Source: Siniperca chuatsi
Taxonomy: Eukaryota > Chordata > Actinopteri > Centrarchiformes > Sinipercidae
Reading direction: 5' to 3'
Assembly: GCF_020085105.1 (NCBI RefSeq)
Contig: NC_058047.1
Coordinates: forward strand, 20,540,001 to 20,604,000
Length of the DNA stretch: 64,000 nucleotides
Shown: one piece after another, positions 47,223-59,941 of the stretch
Numbering within the stretch: the stretch's first letter is position 1
Layout of the letters: each line of letters begins with the position of its first letter
Position numbers and translations under genes: made by a program
The notes under the pieces: model-generated
Told to the model about the DNA's origin: nothing
What the model saw: the letters and a program-made list of their open reading frames with translations, nothing else
The model's database searches: none

Positions 47223-50200
47223 CCAGCTGCCATAAACCAACCAGAATGAAATAACATTTAATGTAGGTTTGGATAACTGGGAATTTAAGAAATGTTCAAA
47301 CTGTTTAATCTGTAATGGTAAGAGATTATCAGATATGTTCAGCTATATCTGAGCAAATGTTAAGAAAGAGGCACTTAAAATTCCTCTGGTGCAGTTAAAG
47401 TCTGAGATTTCCATAAAATTTTTTTTGTTTAGTCTATAGAGGGTGAAGCAAGGTTAGTGTAATCATAGTTTAGCGCATGATTAAGATAGCTACTTACAGT
47501 GAGCCCAAATACAAGAACCAGTTCTCTTCCCCCTCTCTCCTAATGACTACATCCATGTTCTAATTGGAATTAAAAATGTGAGATCGGGGTGCTCAAATGC
47601 TTGTGTAGTTTATGTGCTTTTAAATGTAACTTATTTACACCTACAATCATTTCGGTGGAATTTTAGTTTGTTTTCTTGATCACATTCAGCAGCAGAGCCC
47701 CTCCTTTTAATGGTTGCAAAAGAACCAACATCAGTAAAGACATGTTCTTTAGTGGACAAGCTCTGATCGATATCGAAGAGCTTCTACACTACTTTCAGAC
47801 CAGAGACCTAAGGCATGGAGAGAAAGGTGCTGCACAATGGCTCCACAGTTCAGCCTGCTCTTATCACATCTCATCAGCCTCTTAAGTCAGTGGTCCATAA
47901 AACTGTCTCCAGTGTGATATGCCATCATCACATCACTCCCTAATTTTCTTGAACAACACCTTACAGTTGAACGAGCATGCTTTGCAATGCATAACCAGAG
48001 TGCAACGGTGAATTAGGCACCAGGGGACACCTCCAACTCTTACCGCTTATTAAACCACAACTACACTTTCAGAACTTCACCATGCCAACCCAAGCAGAGA
48101 AGCTTTCCCTTAACAGCAGTGTTTTTATTTTGTCAAGTTCCTCATTCACTCCCTAACTAGATGGCATATGGCAAGTTAAACTGCGTGTGTTCATATTCAC
48201 TGTATGCTACTTGTGCCTATGTGTGATGCTGTTTGCACAATATGCAAGTGAGTGACTGGATGTGGAGAATAATGTTGAATTTGGATAATTAGGAAGTGTG
48301 TGTGTGAGCGTGGCTGCCTGTCTGTCTTGACTGTATGTCTACAAGTGCACAAAGAATGCAAAATGGCTCCCTTAGCTGCCTTTGTCTCCCTCTGGGCCTT
48401 CCAGACTTCCCAAGCTGAACAGATCAGGCCAGGCTGCCTCGCTCTCAGGCTCTAGACTGGTTAACAAGCAGCAGAATAAACGCCAGCCAGTTAAATTGTA
48501 TGTAACTTTTTAGTTCGCACTAATAGTGTGACCTTTATTGATTTCATGTCTCTGCCTTCAGCTTGGCGAAACACTAATGGCATTGGTCAATAAAAAACTA
48601 TGAAGTGGAAGTTTTCAATACAGCTCCCCCTGTGTTGACCACATCCCTAAAAATAGCCACTCAACCTCCCTCAGAGTCCAGTGAGCCAGTGCCATGACAG
48701 CTCAGTACTCTTATTCAATAAGAGCTGCACTGCGTCCCTGTTTGTTCCCTCACTACAGATGTAAGAGGGCTAACATGCTGAGGCATCCGCCAAACACATC
48801 TACTTTGACTCCTGTCCCTGCCAGCTCCCATTCATGCCAGCCACATTCAGTGAGTACCCTGCCTCTTTTAATCAATAAATTTATAACACGATGAACGGAG
48901 CATAAAATAACACTGTGACTTGGGTGCGCAAATCGAAAACAAACAGCAGTTTTAGCAACTGTGTCTTGCAAGGCACTCTGGGACCTACTGCTTCAAAGAA
49001 TTACATTCACATTTCAAAAGAACAAGTTTACAATAAAAAAAGCCCTGTGTCTGTATAGCTACCACCCACTGTTTTATTGACTGGTAATGTCAATGTGTAC
49101 CCCTGCTTGCTGATGTCTTTCCCTCTACACTTGCACTTATTGAGCTTTGCAGAAAGAAATATTATGAGCAGAGTTCAATAGAGCTGAAACTATCCCCACT
49201 TCCCTCCCAGTGAAAACAACCATCTACTCTGTATAGCCCATGTCTTTCTCCAAACTTCTCAACCCTGAACTTTGTTGACCAATCTGTTTTTACTGCACAC
49301 CAAGGCCCTTTGGATGTAAGCTTCACAGGTATACAGAGCAGCGGAGGCAGCTGAAGGCAATTCTCTCACACAGTGATGCAGCCATTCGTAAGTCAAAGTT
49401 CTGAGAGGGGACCCCTGTGGTGGCGCTCCTCCACAGTAAGAGAAGCAGCAGCAGCAGCATTGATTCACCTTGCAGCCTTGAGCCTGCTGTCACAGACAGT
49501 ATATATCACTTTATTTAATCCACTGTTAAATAGGCTATAATTAGAAATTGGATGTGTTTTAGTTAAAGGGTGCATTAGATTTGTCAGTGTTGTCCATGTT
49601 TCAGTAACAGTTTATTTTGATGATGGATTTGGATCTGAGTGCTACTGACAGTGTCTGCAAAGAGAAGGCAAATGATGCAAATAAACCCTCTCTTGGGGGA
49701 TTAGCCTGCTTGCTATTTGAAAAGTACTTACAGTAAGTCTCCTAATTGTGGTTAATGTTTGCAGGTCCCTTGACTCAATCTAATGACAGACAGACGACAG
49801 CAATACCATTTACTTATAAATAGTGCACTTGTTGCTTGCAGCAACATTTACTGTACAACATGGTCACCTACAGTAATATCTTGTAACTTCTATCATTCAG
49901 AGTAGCTGAGGCACATGCCAGGTTGTACTGTATTTGTACTTTTAAAAGAGGTGTATATTTCACCAGTATGGGCATATATTTTAGAACTAAAATTTCAAGA
50001 GATTTTAATAAATGATGCAGCAATCAGTCAGTCAAAATCTCAGCAACAGCGCTAAAAACTCAGGAGAGGGAGCAAAAACTCTGTATTGATCATTCTCCTT
50101 TTCTAATACAGCTACATAGTGTAGGTAAAGCCGACTGTGTGAAACTATGATACCAGAAAATGTCTGAAAGTACTTATAACATTTTCAGATTTTATTTAGC

Positions 50201-50477
50201 ATATTTTAATATAAATCTTTTGAGCATCCAAAGCAAATTAGCATCCAACCTCAGTTTATCTTTAATGCTCAAAAGTGGCTGTTAAGTTTCTTGATAGACC
50301 CATATTTGAGCAGTTGCCTAATTTCTGTGACTAATCCTCTGTATTTCACACACTGTTAGTGGACATTGAGATTTATAATTGGATTTTTGACATCTACAGT
50401 ACATGCCAGTTTTGATCATTAAGACTTGGGAACTGATGGATTACTACTTGTAGACCTGCTAAATGTTTTGTGTTTAG
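47223..50477. other. intergenic, nothing recognised
   Basis: No coding exon, RNA gene or known repeat that I can support between the two hAT-type elements. Confidence 0.45.
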
Positions 50478-50849
50478 CAGCAGAAGAAGTAACTACAGAC
50501 ATTTACTCAAGCACAGTAAAGGTTTACTTTTGCCACTTTTAACCTTGTGATACTTTTGTCTACCACATTTCAGAGGGGAATATTGTACTGTTTTACTTAA
50601 TTTATCTACAAAGTTTCTCCAGTTTTCAATTAAATGTCAACCACTGCAGTAACTTTGTAGATTTTACTTAAATAATACTTACTGGGACACTTAAATTGAA
50701 AGGAGCCATCGTTAATGTTAGCAGTAAAGCCTGTGCTTTTCCTGCCATGACAAGTCAAAATGTCTGCTGTGGAAAAGGCCTATGGAATATTTTCCATTGT
50801 GTTGCTGCTTTTACTAAAATAAAGGATTTGCAGTATACTTCCACCACTG
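50478..50849. mobile_element. degenerate relative of the hAT element at 46.6 kb
   Basis: CAGCAGAAGAAGTAACTACA with CATTTACTCAAGCAC on the left and GCAGTATACTTCCACCACTG on the right match the hAT-type ends. No clean 8-bp duplication remains. Confidence 0.6.
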
Positions 50850-50999
50850 TTTAGAAGGAAAGTATTTTACAAACATGCTCAGCCATGTTCAAAAAAGCTG
50901 GTCAGAGCCCACATTTCAAAACAATACTTGCCAGCCTATTGGCCTAACTGCCTTTCCTAAATTGAAGTACTTCATAACTGACACTGGGAGTCGCTCCAG

Positions 51000-51179
51000 A
51001 GTGTCTAATATCGCTCCTGCGCGCTTATTCCGCCACTATCACCCTCCCTCTGCCTTGTACTGTGTGTGCGTGTGTGTTGTGTGTCGGATAGAAAGTCAGC
51101 CTGGTTTCCAGCTGAGTGCTTGCTCTCTCACAGTGTGTGTGTGTGTTGTCATTATTATCCACTCTGCTCCCAGCTCAGA
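51000..51179 (+). promoter_or_regulatory. celf5: celf5 5' leader/promoter-proximal region
   Basis: The bases before the celf5 ATG are locally GC-richer, with CpG-containing words around 51010-51035 and two short GT-rich tracts (about 51060-51085 and 51132-51148). No TATA box is obvious. The GT-rich RNA resembles CELF targets, so self-binding is conceivable but speculative. Confidence 0.35.
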
Positions 51180-51537
51180 ATGGCCAGATTCACTCAGACT
51201 GAAACAAGAAGGCAGCACCATCCACAGCAGCCCCAGCCCGCTCACTCCAGCCTGGTTTTCACCGGACCGGGGGCACCACCGACCCAACAACCACTATTAC
51301 TTATCCCACATCAGCACCAGTATCCTCAGATCACATTCCCGAAACCCATGAACGGGTCAGAACCCATTTCAATTCATCCGGAGAGCGGCAACATGAAAGA
51401 CCAAGATGCAATTAAGCTGTTTATCGGGCAGATACCGCGGAACTTGGAAGAAAAAGACCTCAAACCCCTGTTTGAACAGTTTGGGAAAATCCACGAACTG
51501 ACAGTTCTCAAGGACCGATACACCGGCATGCACAAAG
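51180..51537 (+). CDS. celf5: CELF5, first coding exon (CUGBP/Elav-like RNA-binding protein), partial
   Basis: First coding exon of a CELF-family regulator of alternative splicing and mRNA stability that binds UGU/GU-rich RNA through three RRMs. The exon encodes 119 residues plus one base. It starts [12 protein letters not shown] (human CELF5 starts MARLTESEARRQ), continues through a Pro/Gln/His-rich linker, then [20 protein letters not shown], with RNP2 LFIGQI at 80-85. It ends in RRM1 at TGMHK, followed by the donor GGTAACG, the usual first CELF exon boundary. The ATG sits in AGAATGG, a strong Kozak context, and is the first ATG of its frame. The next expected exon (beginning around GCAFLTYC) was not seen before 64000, so intron 1 is at least 12.4 kb. 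The MARxTxxExRRQ start favours CELF5 over CELF4, CELF3 and CELF6. The fish linker between the N-terminus and RRM1 is longer than I recall for human. Confidence 0.9.
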
Positions 51538-52446
51538 GTAACGTGTCGCCCCTCAAATGACTACGAGGCCCATATAATAATTGCTTATTATTACCTGTAC
51601 CTTTTGTACTCTGAACGCGAAAAATATAGATATTTGTCACTTTTTTTTTTCTTTTTACATTTTTGTCAGATATGATATCAGTCTATTCTAAACAATTCAG
51701 AAAATCATCATGTACTTCATTGCTTAAATATTTCATCTAACATTCATGAGGTTTGTCATTTTGTCCCAGTTGTGATTGCTTAGCCCATAAAGCACAAGTT
51801 CTTATTATTTTTTTGACAGCCTGATATTTTAGAGCGTTTGTATTTCCATCTTGATAATTCCACATGTTTTGTTCACACGGACCACCAAAATGGGAGATTT
51901 ACAAATATTATGAGCGCTTGCAGTATCACAAATGACAGAGTGACAAACTGTGTTGGCCATGTTCTATATTTTATCGCAACTGAACAGTATTTTTTAACGC
52001 GCTCTTAAGTGGGGCAGAGGCTCTTGCAAAGGATGCATTTTTAAAGAGCCTTCTCTTGCCAGTCCCGTCTTTTGCGGAGAGGCGGCATCATTTATTCATC
52101 CATATTCTTTCTTTAACATGTCCCCATGTGCGAATGGGGCGGGCTGGGTGCAAACCCGATACCGCGAAATCAGTTCAATTCCACGATGTCTCCAAAGGGC
52201 GCAAGAACTGTCGCAAGATGACGGACGTCGCCACGGAGAGTGGGGCAGCGATGCTGCGCTGCTTCTGCTGAAATGGAAGGCAGAGGGTGTAAATCCACTC
52301 AGCTCACTATACACAGTGACAACTTCCACCTTCCATAATGAAGTTGGTCATGAAGGATGTATGGTGTACATCACTGCCTGGGTGGGAAAACCATTTCGCA
52401 ATACGGGGCTCCCATCACAGTCGATCCACGTTAGGCGTCAGTATCA

Positions 52447-52507
52447 GCATCATCATCATCATCATCACCACCACCACCACCACCACCACCACCATCATCA
52501 TCATCAC
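52447..52507. repeat. (CAT)n(CAC)n(CAT)n trinucleotide tract
   Basis: Symmetric arrangement of CAT, CAC, CAT units, about 20 in all. Frames across it read as poly-His but have no gene context. Confidence 0.95.
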
Positions 52508-53347
52508 TTTCAACCAACTTCAGTTTTGTTGATTACATTTCATTTGCACTCAGCCAGGTTGGACATGAACCATAAGCAGTGACATTTACATACATTAGGA
52601 GACTTCCATGATAATAATGACTGTGACCAGGATCATAAATATTAGTTATACTGGAATCATAATTTCCACATGTTGGGCCAATACACTGTTGATATTGTTT
52701 GCAACACCATATCCATGATTCAAAGGGAGGAAAAACCAACACTGTCTGAACAAGAGTTGTGACATGCTTTATTCTTTTGCACAACATTTATGGTTTAATA
52801 TGTGCTTTCATATCCGTGTTTCTAAAAATGCCCCGTAGATCTCACAGGCCAAAAACATAACCATGACTATCAACAACAACAAACAAACAAATAAAAAAGC
52901 CTCTTTCTAAATTAAATTTCCCCCCCTTTGGATTCCTCATCTTGCACTCCTGCAGAGCAGATGTTGACATGTGAAAGATGTTAGTACAGGAGATAAGCCT
53001 TTTATTGCAGTGACATTTAGAAAAGACAAATGACAATCTGTATCAATAATGTAAAAGCCATTTGCAAACAACGTCATGTCTTCTATGACATATAGAATCA
53101 CCATCAAAAGATATTACATTTGTTACCATTACAAAGGTTGTCCACAACTGTCACAAAGCCCTTGTATTGAGGCCGTATCAAAAACAGAAGGATTTATTTT
53201 TGCCCTATATATATTCATTAATATGGATTGAAATCCTGGGGTTGATTGCACAGTTTTAATGACAGAAGACACAACAAACAAGTAACTTTAAAAAGGATTA
53301 TGATAAAGGAAATTAAAGTAACAAAAACCAAAGAAAATCCTACAAAT

Positions 53348-53349
<2 letters not shown>

Positions 53350-53381
<32 letters not shown>
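53350..53381. repeat. (TA)n microsatellite
   Basis: Sixteen TA units. Confidence 0.95.
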
Positions 53382-53385
<4 letters not shown>

Positions 53386-54662
53386 TTTTTATTTTTATGT
53401 GCATACTCATGTTGAAATTAGCTGGTGATCTAAAATATCTGATCCAGTCTACAAAATCTCTGCGATCACATGTAGATCAATTTATTTATTTATGTTTAGC
53501 TTTATGAAGATTTCATACTGGATGTAGCATTCGATTATACTATCATAGCTTCTATTAGCCACATATTTCATGAAGCCACATACCTGGATGGCAAACGCTC
53601 CTGATTCTACAGTTGATATTGTCAGTGTGTAGAAGGGAAGCCATTTCTTTCAGTGTAGCACTCATTTGGCATTCATCGGTATGTGTTTGCGTGTTCATGT
53701 GTGTGCATACATATACTAAAATGTCATTGCCCTGTGTTGCATAATGATTGCAGTATTTAGCTCTTGAGTGATTGTCGCCTGATCATGGTGTCGGGGAAAA
53801 GACAATTTAGGCTCTTAGATGTATTTCCATGGACAGAAAATAGAGCTTTGATAGATCTGTACATAATTCAAGTGACACATATGGCACAATTATAACTATG
53901 AAATAAAATCAGTAGCTTATTATTAGCATAAATATAGTGAATTATTTTCTCATATAGATTGTTTTTTTGTATTTGAAAAATTTCTTGTCTGTTTTTTTCA
54001 TATTATTATAATAACTTTCGTCAATGATTACATCATTCATGCTCTGGTGGTAAAGATAAACAACTGGAAAAAACAGTACAGTACTACATGTGCTGTTTGT
54101 ATTCATTTTAAATGATCTCTTCTCTCAGGTCCCTTGTCAGCTTGAAATACAAAACTCAAATTCTACAGAGCTGTGTAACAAAGTGAAATCCTCTTTTTAG
54201 AAAAATGTATGAAGTAGAAAAAAATATTATATCTTATAGCTATTGTATGTCAATCATGAATTCTGTTACTGTTTAATAAATAACCAAAAAAATCTAAGAC
54301 ATTAGCTTGTTTAAATGCAGGTTGATGAGGTCATCTTTCCGATCTGAGTAGAAATTATATAAACTTATTTCTAAATGCACTTCTCAAAGTGAATTTTTAC
54401 CTTTATTCATTAACTCACAAAAATCTAATACATTGTATATAAGTACTGTTGAAATGGCTTAAAATGTAATGAATCCAGGCCACACAATTAACAAAACATA
54501 ATCAAACCCTAATGTGTCATTGATCTCTGATGAGGTTATTTTATAGTTAATGCTGTTATTAAGCAAAAAAAGGATTATAAGTTCCTGATAGAAACACTGG
54601 AACAGCACCATCAAAGAGGCACATTCAGACTGACAAATACACTGATGGACAGAGGAATAAGT

Positions 54663-54663
<1 letters not shown>

Positions 54664-54745
<82 letters not shown>
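54664..54745. repeat. (AC)n microsatellite, about 41 units
   Basis: Uninterrupted AC run of about 82 bases. Confidence 0.97.
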
Positions 54746-54746
<1 letters not shown>

Positions 54747-54899
54747 TATTTTCATCACTCTGTGTGTTGTGCATTTATTTTCCCTGCACTTATTCTGTCA
54801 TTTTGATTTTCATTTCATCCACATTGTGCTTTGTGTGTTTATTATTTCCTCTTTTCTTATGCAACTATTTTCCCCCCTTGATAATCCATGAGGGAAAAC

Positions 54900-55210
54900 A
54901 TGGAATTAGTTTGTAAAGCGTGATAATAATGCATGGCCATAATAACTTGACTCAAGAGGATTAGCAAATGTGCATTGTCTGAAGCAGCAGTCTCTTGGGT
55001 GATCAGCTGGTTGCCTCCCTAAACAGTGGCTGCCTCTGCCAATTAAAAATTCAGTCTAGTCTGCCTCTTCAAATGATTAATTCTGCCCACGCTGTCGATG
55101 GCCTGCCAATTATTGTCGCCCAATTGGTATTAATAGGTAGAGGATTTCCTGATGTTGAATTTATCACAGACTGTGAAAACTTCTCCCTTTGGCTCTAATT
55201 AGCTTCCACT
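54900..55210. promoter_or_regulatory. candidate conserved non-coding element in celf5 intron 1
   Basis: Non-repetitive, balanced composition, dense in homeodomain-type cores (CCAATTAAAAA, ATGATTAATTC, CCAATTATTG, GGTATTAATAGG, TCTAATTAGC) between an AC array and AT-rich DNA. The enhancer role is inferred from motif density only. Confidence 0.35.
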
Positions 55211-55575
55211 TACTGCACATGCACAACACACAGACATGCATGTTTATGCACATGCATATATGCAGAACCTAGGCTTTAATCGGCCTTAAGGCTTACATTT
55301 ATTTAATGTGTTTAGGTTGCTGTTTATTTAGTTTTGTCCAAATTGACAGTTCAGCTTTGAAAAACTGGATGTATACACGAAAAGCACTCAGAGCAATGCT
55401 GAATCTGTTTCAGTGTAGATTTTTGTGGAATTGCTGTTTGTCTGGACAGATTTTATCCTATGAGTTTGGTTGAGATGACCAATCTTCCCTCGTGCAATTA
55501 AGTAACATGCACTCGAATGAGAGAGAAAGAGAGGGAAGAAAATAGTTTTTTTTCTGCAGGTGTGATTCAGCACAG

Positions 55576-55597
55576 CAGACAGACAGACAGACAGACA
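55576..55597. repeat. (GACA)n microsatellite
   Basis: About five GACA units. Confidence 0.9.
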
Positions 55598-57331
55598 AAG
55601 CAATCCCTACGCTGCTTCAATCTGCCGACCAACACAGCCCTGGTATCAATATTAAGCTATTGTCAGGTATCATTGTGTTTGCATTTATGAATGGACCAGA
55701 GATATTGCCTTATACCCGAGCCGAGCAGAAGCACATTAAATCACAGAATAATCGAATGAAATATTTATTCCAGTTTTTATTTTTTCCCCCTCGGAGCTGG
55801 TCTGATGGATAATGTTCCTCTGTGGGTTGTCCTCGCGATAAAAAGGAGAAAAGGAAGGAAACAGGAATAGTAGGAACATAGCACATGGTATTCATATGAG
55901 ACTGCAGTTTTCCGACATAAAATTATACCTGAAAGGCTGTAGCATGGATTAAAGTGCACACTGGTTTGTTGAAGTCTCTCTCTCCTCTTTGATATGACAG
56001 AAGTGTGAGTGCATCTGCACGTCTCCATATTGTGTATGCCTTATGGAAAGTGTCAAAGATCACGGCACTGCTGTAGGACAGCATCCCCCCTGAGGAAACA
56101 GATGGGATAAATTCACTTACAGACCATAAACAGAGCTGTAGAAGTGACATGGAGGGTACATACACAAAATGCTGTGATGATATTACTGATTTCACAGACA
56201 TCAGTGTAGCATAGGCAGTATGACCATTGTATGGTTGCTAATGGAATTAAACAATTTCATGAAGGAATTTATTCCATTTCAGCTGAGTATGTGAACACTG
56301 AGACACAGGAAAAACAATTCACAGGCTCCTTGCAGTTCTGCGCAGTGATTCGATTTAACAAATCTTGAATAAAATCTTCTGTCAGGGCTAGTGAGCGAAG
56401 GCCACCGAGCCAAGCTAATGCAGTAACAACACCCGCTTCGCAATCTTTAAACATCTGTAAATATTGTAATAAGCAACAGGGCTTTCCTCATAAAAGATGC
56501 AGCAGCTCAACTGGTACTGACAGGCGCTATGGGCCTTGACATCAGGATGAGGAGCGCTGCCTCCCTCTCTCTTCTCCTCTTTTCTGTTGGTTTTCCAAGG
56601 AGATTGCCAATCTCAGATGCCGACAACCTGCTGGAGGTTAGTGTCCGCACACCAAACTCACCTGGCTTTTATTCTGTATCTGCCTCTTTCCCCTTAATCC
56701 CTGCCCGAGAGAGCCTTTCAGATGGATTGATTTCCTGCTCCAATGCAACATTCATTATGGCTTGCTGTATATTATGCTTTCAGTATGTTGGAAGTGCCGT
56801 TATTTCATGACCTTTCTGGAATGTTTGCTCTTAATGGGTGCCTGGAGCAGAGACAGGTATGGGAAGATGTACTGTGAGGTCTAAGGGAAAACATGGACCA
56901 ATTTCATCACTTAGACACTTTATGAAACTATACACTGGATGTGTATTTCATTAAATGGACCAAATGAAGCTCTGTGGTGGTTTGTGTGGACAGTGTCATG
57001 TTTGGAGGCATGATTGTAATGGCATGGGTGTTAAGGGTTAAAGACACTTTAAAAGGTTTTTCATCACTTGGCTACCTGGAAGTAAATCCATTTGTTATTC
57101 TGTCTTGGCATTTAAAAAATTACCAATGATGTTGTGTCAAGCTCTAAATTACTAAACTATTAAGAAATATTGCTGATATAATTGATACATCAAGAAAGGA
57201 GGTAAATTTGAATTTACTAGATTTGTTAGGAAACGTTATTCTACCTTTTATGGCTGTGCTGACAGTGTTTTCAAAATTTAAAGAGAGGATTCTGGGTTGA
57301 ATTATTTTTGGTGTGGTGTGTTGTAGGTCAC

Positions 57332-57366
57332 ATCGACTCCTACCTTTAGAAGAGGGTAGAGTCGAT
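57332..57366. other. small hairpin-forming sequence
   Basis: ATCGACTCCTACC (57332-57344) pairs with GGTAGAGTCGAT (57355-57366): twelve base pairs, one bulged C and a ten-base loop. An outer CACATCG (57329-57335) / CGATGTG (57371-57377) pair offers an alternative fold. Could be a structured RNA or a small MITE core. Confidence 0.4.
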
Positions 57367-59364
57367 CTACCGATGTGAACAACAAGGCGCACAAAAGGTC
57401 ACAGCTATTTCCTTAGTCTAAATAGAGGGATAGAAGCCTATCTATTTTGTATGGGTAGCTTAGCAGAAAGTGCCATTGCCTACAGAGCAGAGTGTACTTT
57501 TATGGGGGGTTATAAAGGCACAGAGGGAAAAAAGGAGGGAGCAAGGGAGGAGGGGGTTGGTGGTTTCTGTTAGAATAGCATGCGCTCTTTAATGTTGTGT
57601 TTGAGCCTGGCTGGGCACAGATTCATTTTAGAAGGAAAATGAAATAACAAGGGAGAGGGGAGAGAGGAGATTTTAATGCAATGTTTTGTGATAATCCCTC
57701 TCTATTTTGGAATGGTTCAGGAGAACTCATGCGATAAAGCCTTGTACAAGCCTGGAAAATAATAAGTTATTTGTCTTGCCTTATAGTAGTGTGCCCTTGG
57801 AAGGCTCGGTAACCCCCATGTTTTGGCCAAAAAACAATCACAGATTAGTCAAGCTGTAACATCTCCCTGATTACCAAATGGTTCAGCCCTTGATGCTGGT
57901 GTGAATGAACAAAGCATACATGTCATATATGTATCTGCCTGAGAGCGCACACAAACACAAAGCTGTGTGGATATGACTTAGCACTGTCACTCAATCAAAT
58001 TGGACAGGGAGGATGGCACATGTATGCAGCAGGGCCCACAAGGCTAATGACAGACTGACACATGGGCACAGAACAATGGATGTATGGACAGATGGATAAG
58101 TGAAGGGGGAAAGATAAAGTGTTTGTCAGAGATGCAGAAACAAATAGTTGCTTTTATCCCAAGGCAGTGGGGGAGTAGAGTGATGGCTCAGCTTGGGACA
58201 TGGAGGATCCCTGTGACAGGTTGAGAGCCGTTTGGACACCTGAGGGCGGGATTGATGGAGGGTGGAAGAGGAGGAGCAGAGGCCAAGTTTGGCAGATGTA
58301 TAAGCTTTTAACATGAGAAAATCCCTCTAGTAACACTACTAATACTTATTCCAGTATTACTACTGCTGCTGCTAGTGCAAATACAACAACTTCTACCACT
58401 GGACTTAGAAGCGATTTACTATTTTATGGCTTTTATTATTCCTAAATGACCAATGTATGCATCAGTAAAAATGCTTATATTAGCTTTAATAACAGACTAA
58501 AAGATGCTAAAAATGTCTGTATTTTGACAACATACATCACATTACCTCCCTAAATGGCAGTTGTGACTGCAATACTATTGGCATCAAGACCTTTTTCCTA
58601 CAGATATTAAGCAATAGTGATGAAGACACAAGTTGGGGATTTTAGATTTGAAAATGTCTATGAATGCTCAGGTCTGTGAGGGATGTGTGAAGATACATGC
58701 TGCTCAGCACGGTTATAAATAGAAATTCTGTGGTATTTCCGAAAATAGGTTAAGCTGCCATCGCTGCACTGCTGGCATGACATCACTGATTGCCTGCCAG
58801 CCTCCCCCAAAAGACTGCTCCCATACTGTGCTCAAAAGGAGGGAGAAAATGAGGGAGAGACAGAGGAAGCATCTGTGGGCAACTGTAGGGCCGTGTCCCC
58901 CCCCCCCACACACATACACCCCAGCTCTTCCATCATGCAGCCATCTCTCCCCTCACTCCTTCCATCTATCTTTCCCACTGAAGCAGCGACACTGTAGCTA
59001 ACAGTCTCTGTGCTTTATTGCCAAAGACACAAACTGGTCAAGGGCTTTGTACTGGAGATTTATCACATCCACATTTTTTAATGTGATACAAGCAAACTGT
59101 ATGCCAAATAGTGCAGAAGACACAGATGAAAGATGGAATTTGTTTTTCTTTTTTGATGATTAAATGTTAACGTGGTTTAATGAGCAGAGTATGTGGACTT
59201 TATATGAGTTCCAACACGGCACCCGTTCTGTGGTTCGAGATTCAACGGTAGATCTGGCTTAATTAAAAAAGACTACTCAAATTAATTAATAGCTGATGGG
59301 TTCTCATATCTATTTCGTCTGCTCTTTGGGTTCATTTGAGAGTTCTTTCTTTGCCATTCTTCTG

Positions 59365-59518
<154 letters not shown>

Positions 59519-59684
59519 TTCTTGTTTGGTCATTAGTAAAACAGTATTTCTGGAACCCACTGGGCTGAATGTGGTTACTTGGAAATATACGTCAATGCAA
59601 TTAACACCCTGGTGCCTGCTTGTTAGTCAGACCATTAGTGTTAATTATTCCTCTTCTCCGGCTCAGTGGTGACATGAGATAAAT

Positions 59685-59704
59685 AAAGAAAGAAAGAAAG
59701 AAAG
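59685..59704. repeat. (AAAG)n microsatellite
   Basis: About five AAAG units. Confidence 0.9.
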
Positions 59705-59919
59705 CTGGGACAAGGACGCAAAGTTGTATTTTTTGGCATGCAGGGCATAATTGAAAATATGTGTTTGGAATACAGGATGCTGCTCTCCATTCATTACATG
59801 CATTGAATGGAAAGAACAACTATATGAAGCAGAGTTCTCATTACAAGTTTGTTTATAAATCCATGTGCAATTAATGATTCCTCTCAAGGTGGCCCGTGTA
59901 TAGCAGTATAACGAAGAAG

Positions 59920-59941
59920 TGTGTGTGTGTGTGTGTGTGTG
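59920..59941. repeat. (GT)n microsatellite
   Basis: About eleven GT units. Confidence 0.9.

Noticed and set aside
52118..52582. Frame with a long poly-histidine run
   Set aside because: Produced by the CAT/CAC microsatellite inside celf5 intron 1; flanks have no coding signature.
54459..54758. Frame of alternating Cys-Val
   Set aside because: Translation of the AC/GT microsatellite.
56529..56637. Signal-peptide-like frame (SLSLLLFSVGFPRRLPISDA) followed by GTTAGT
   Set aside because: Looks like a secreted peptide exon, but the donor is weak, no following exon was found and no family is recognised.
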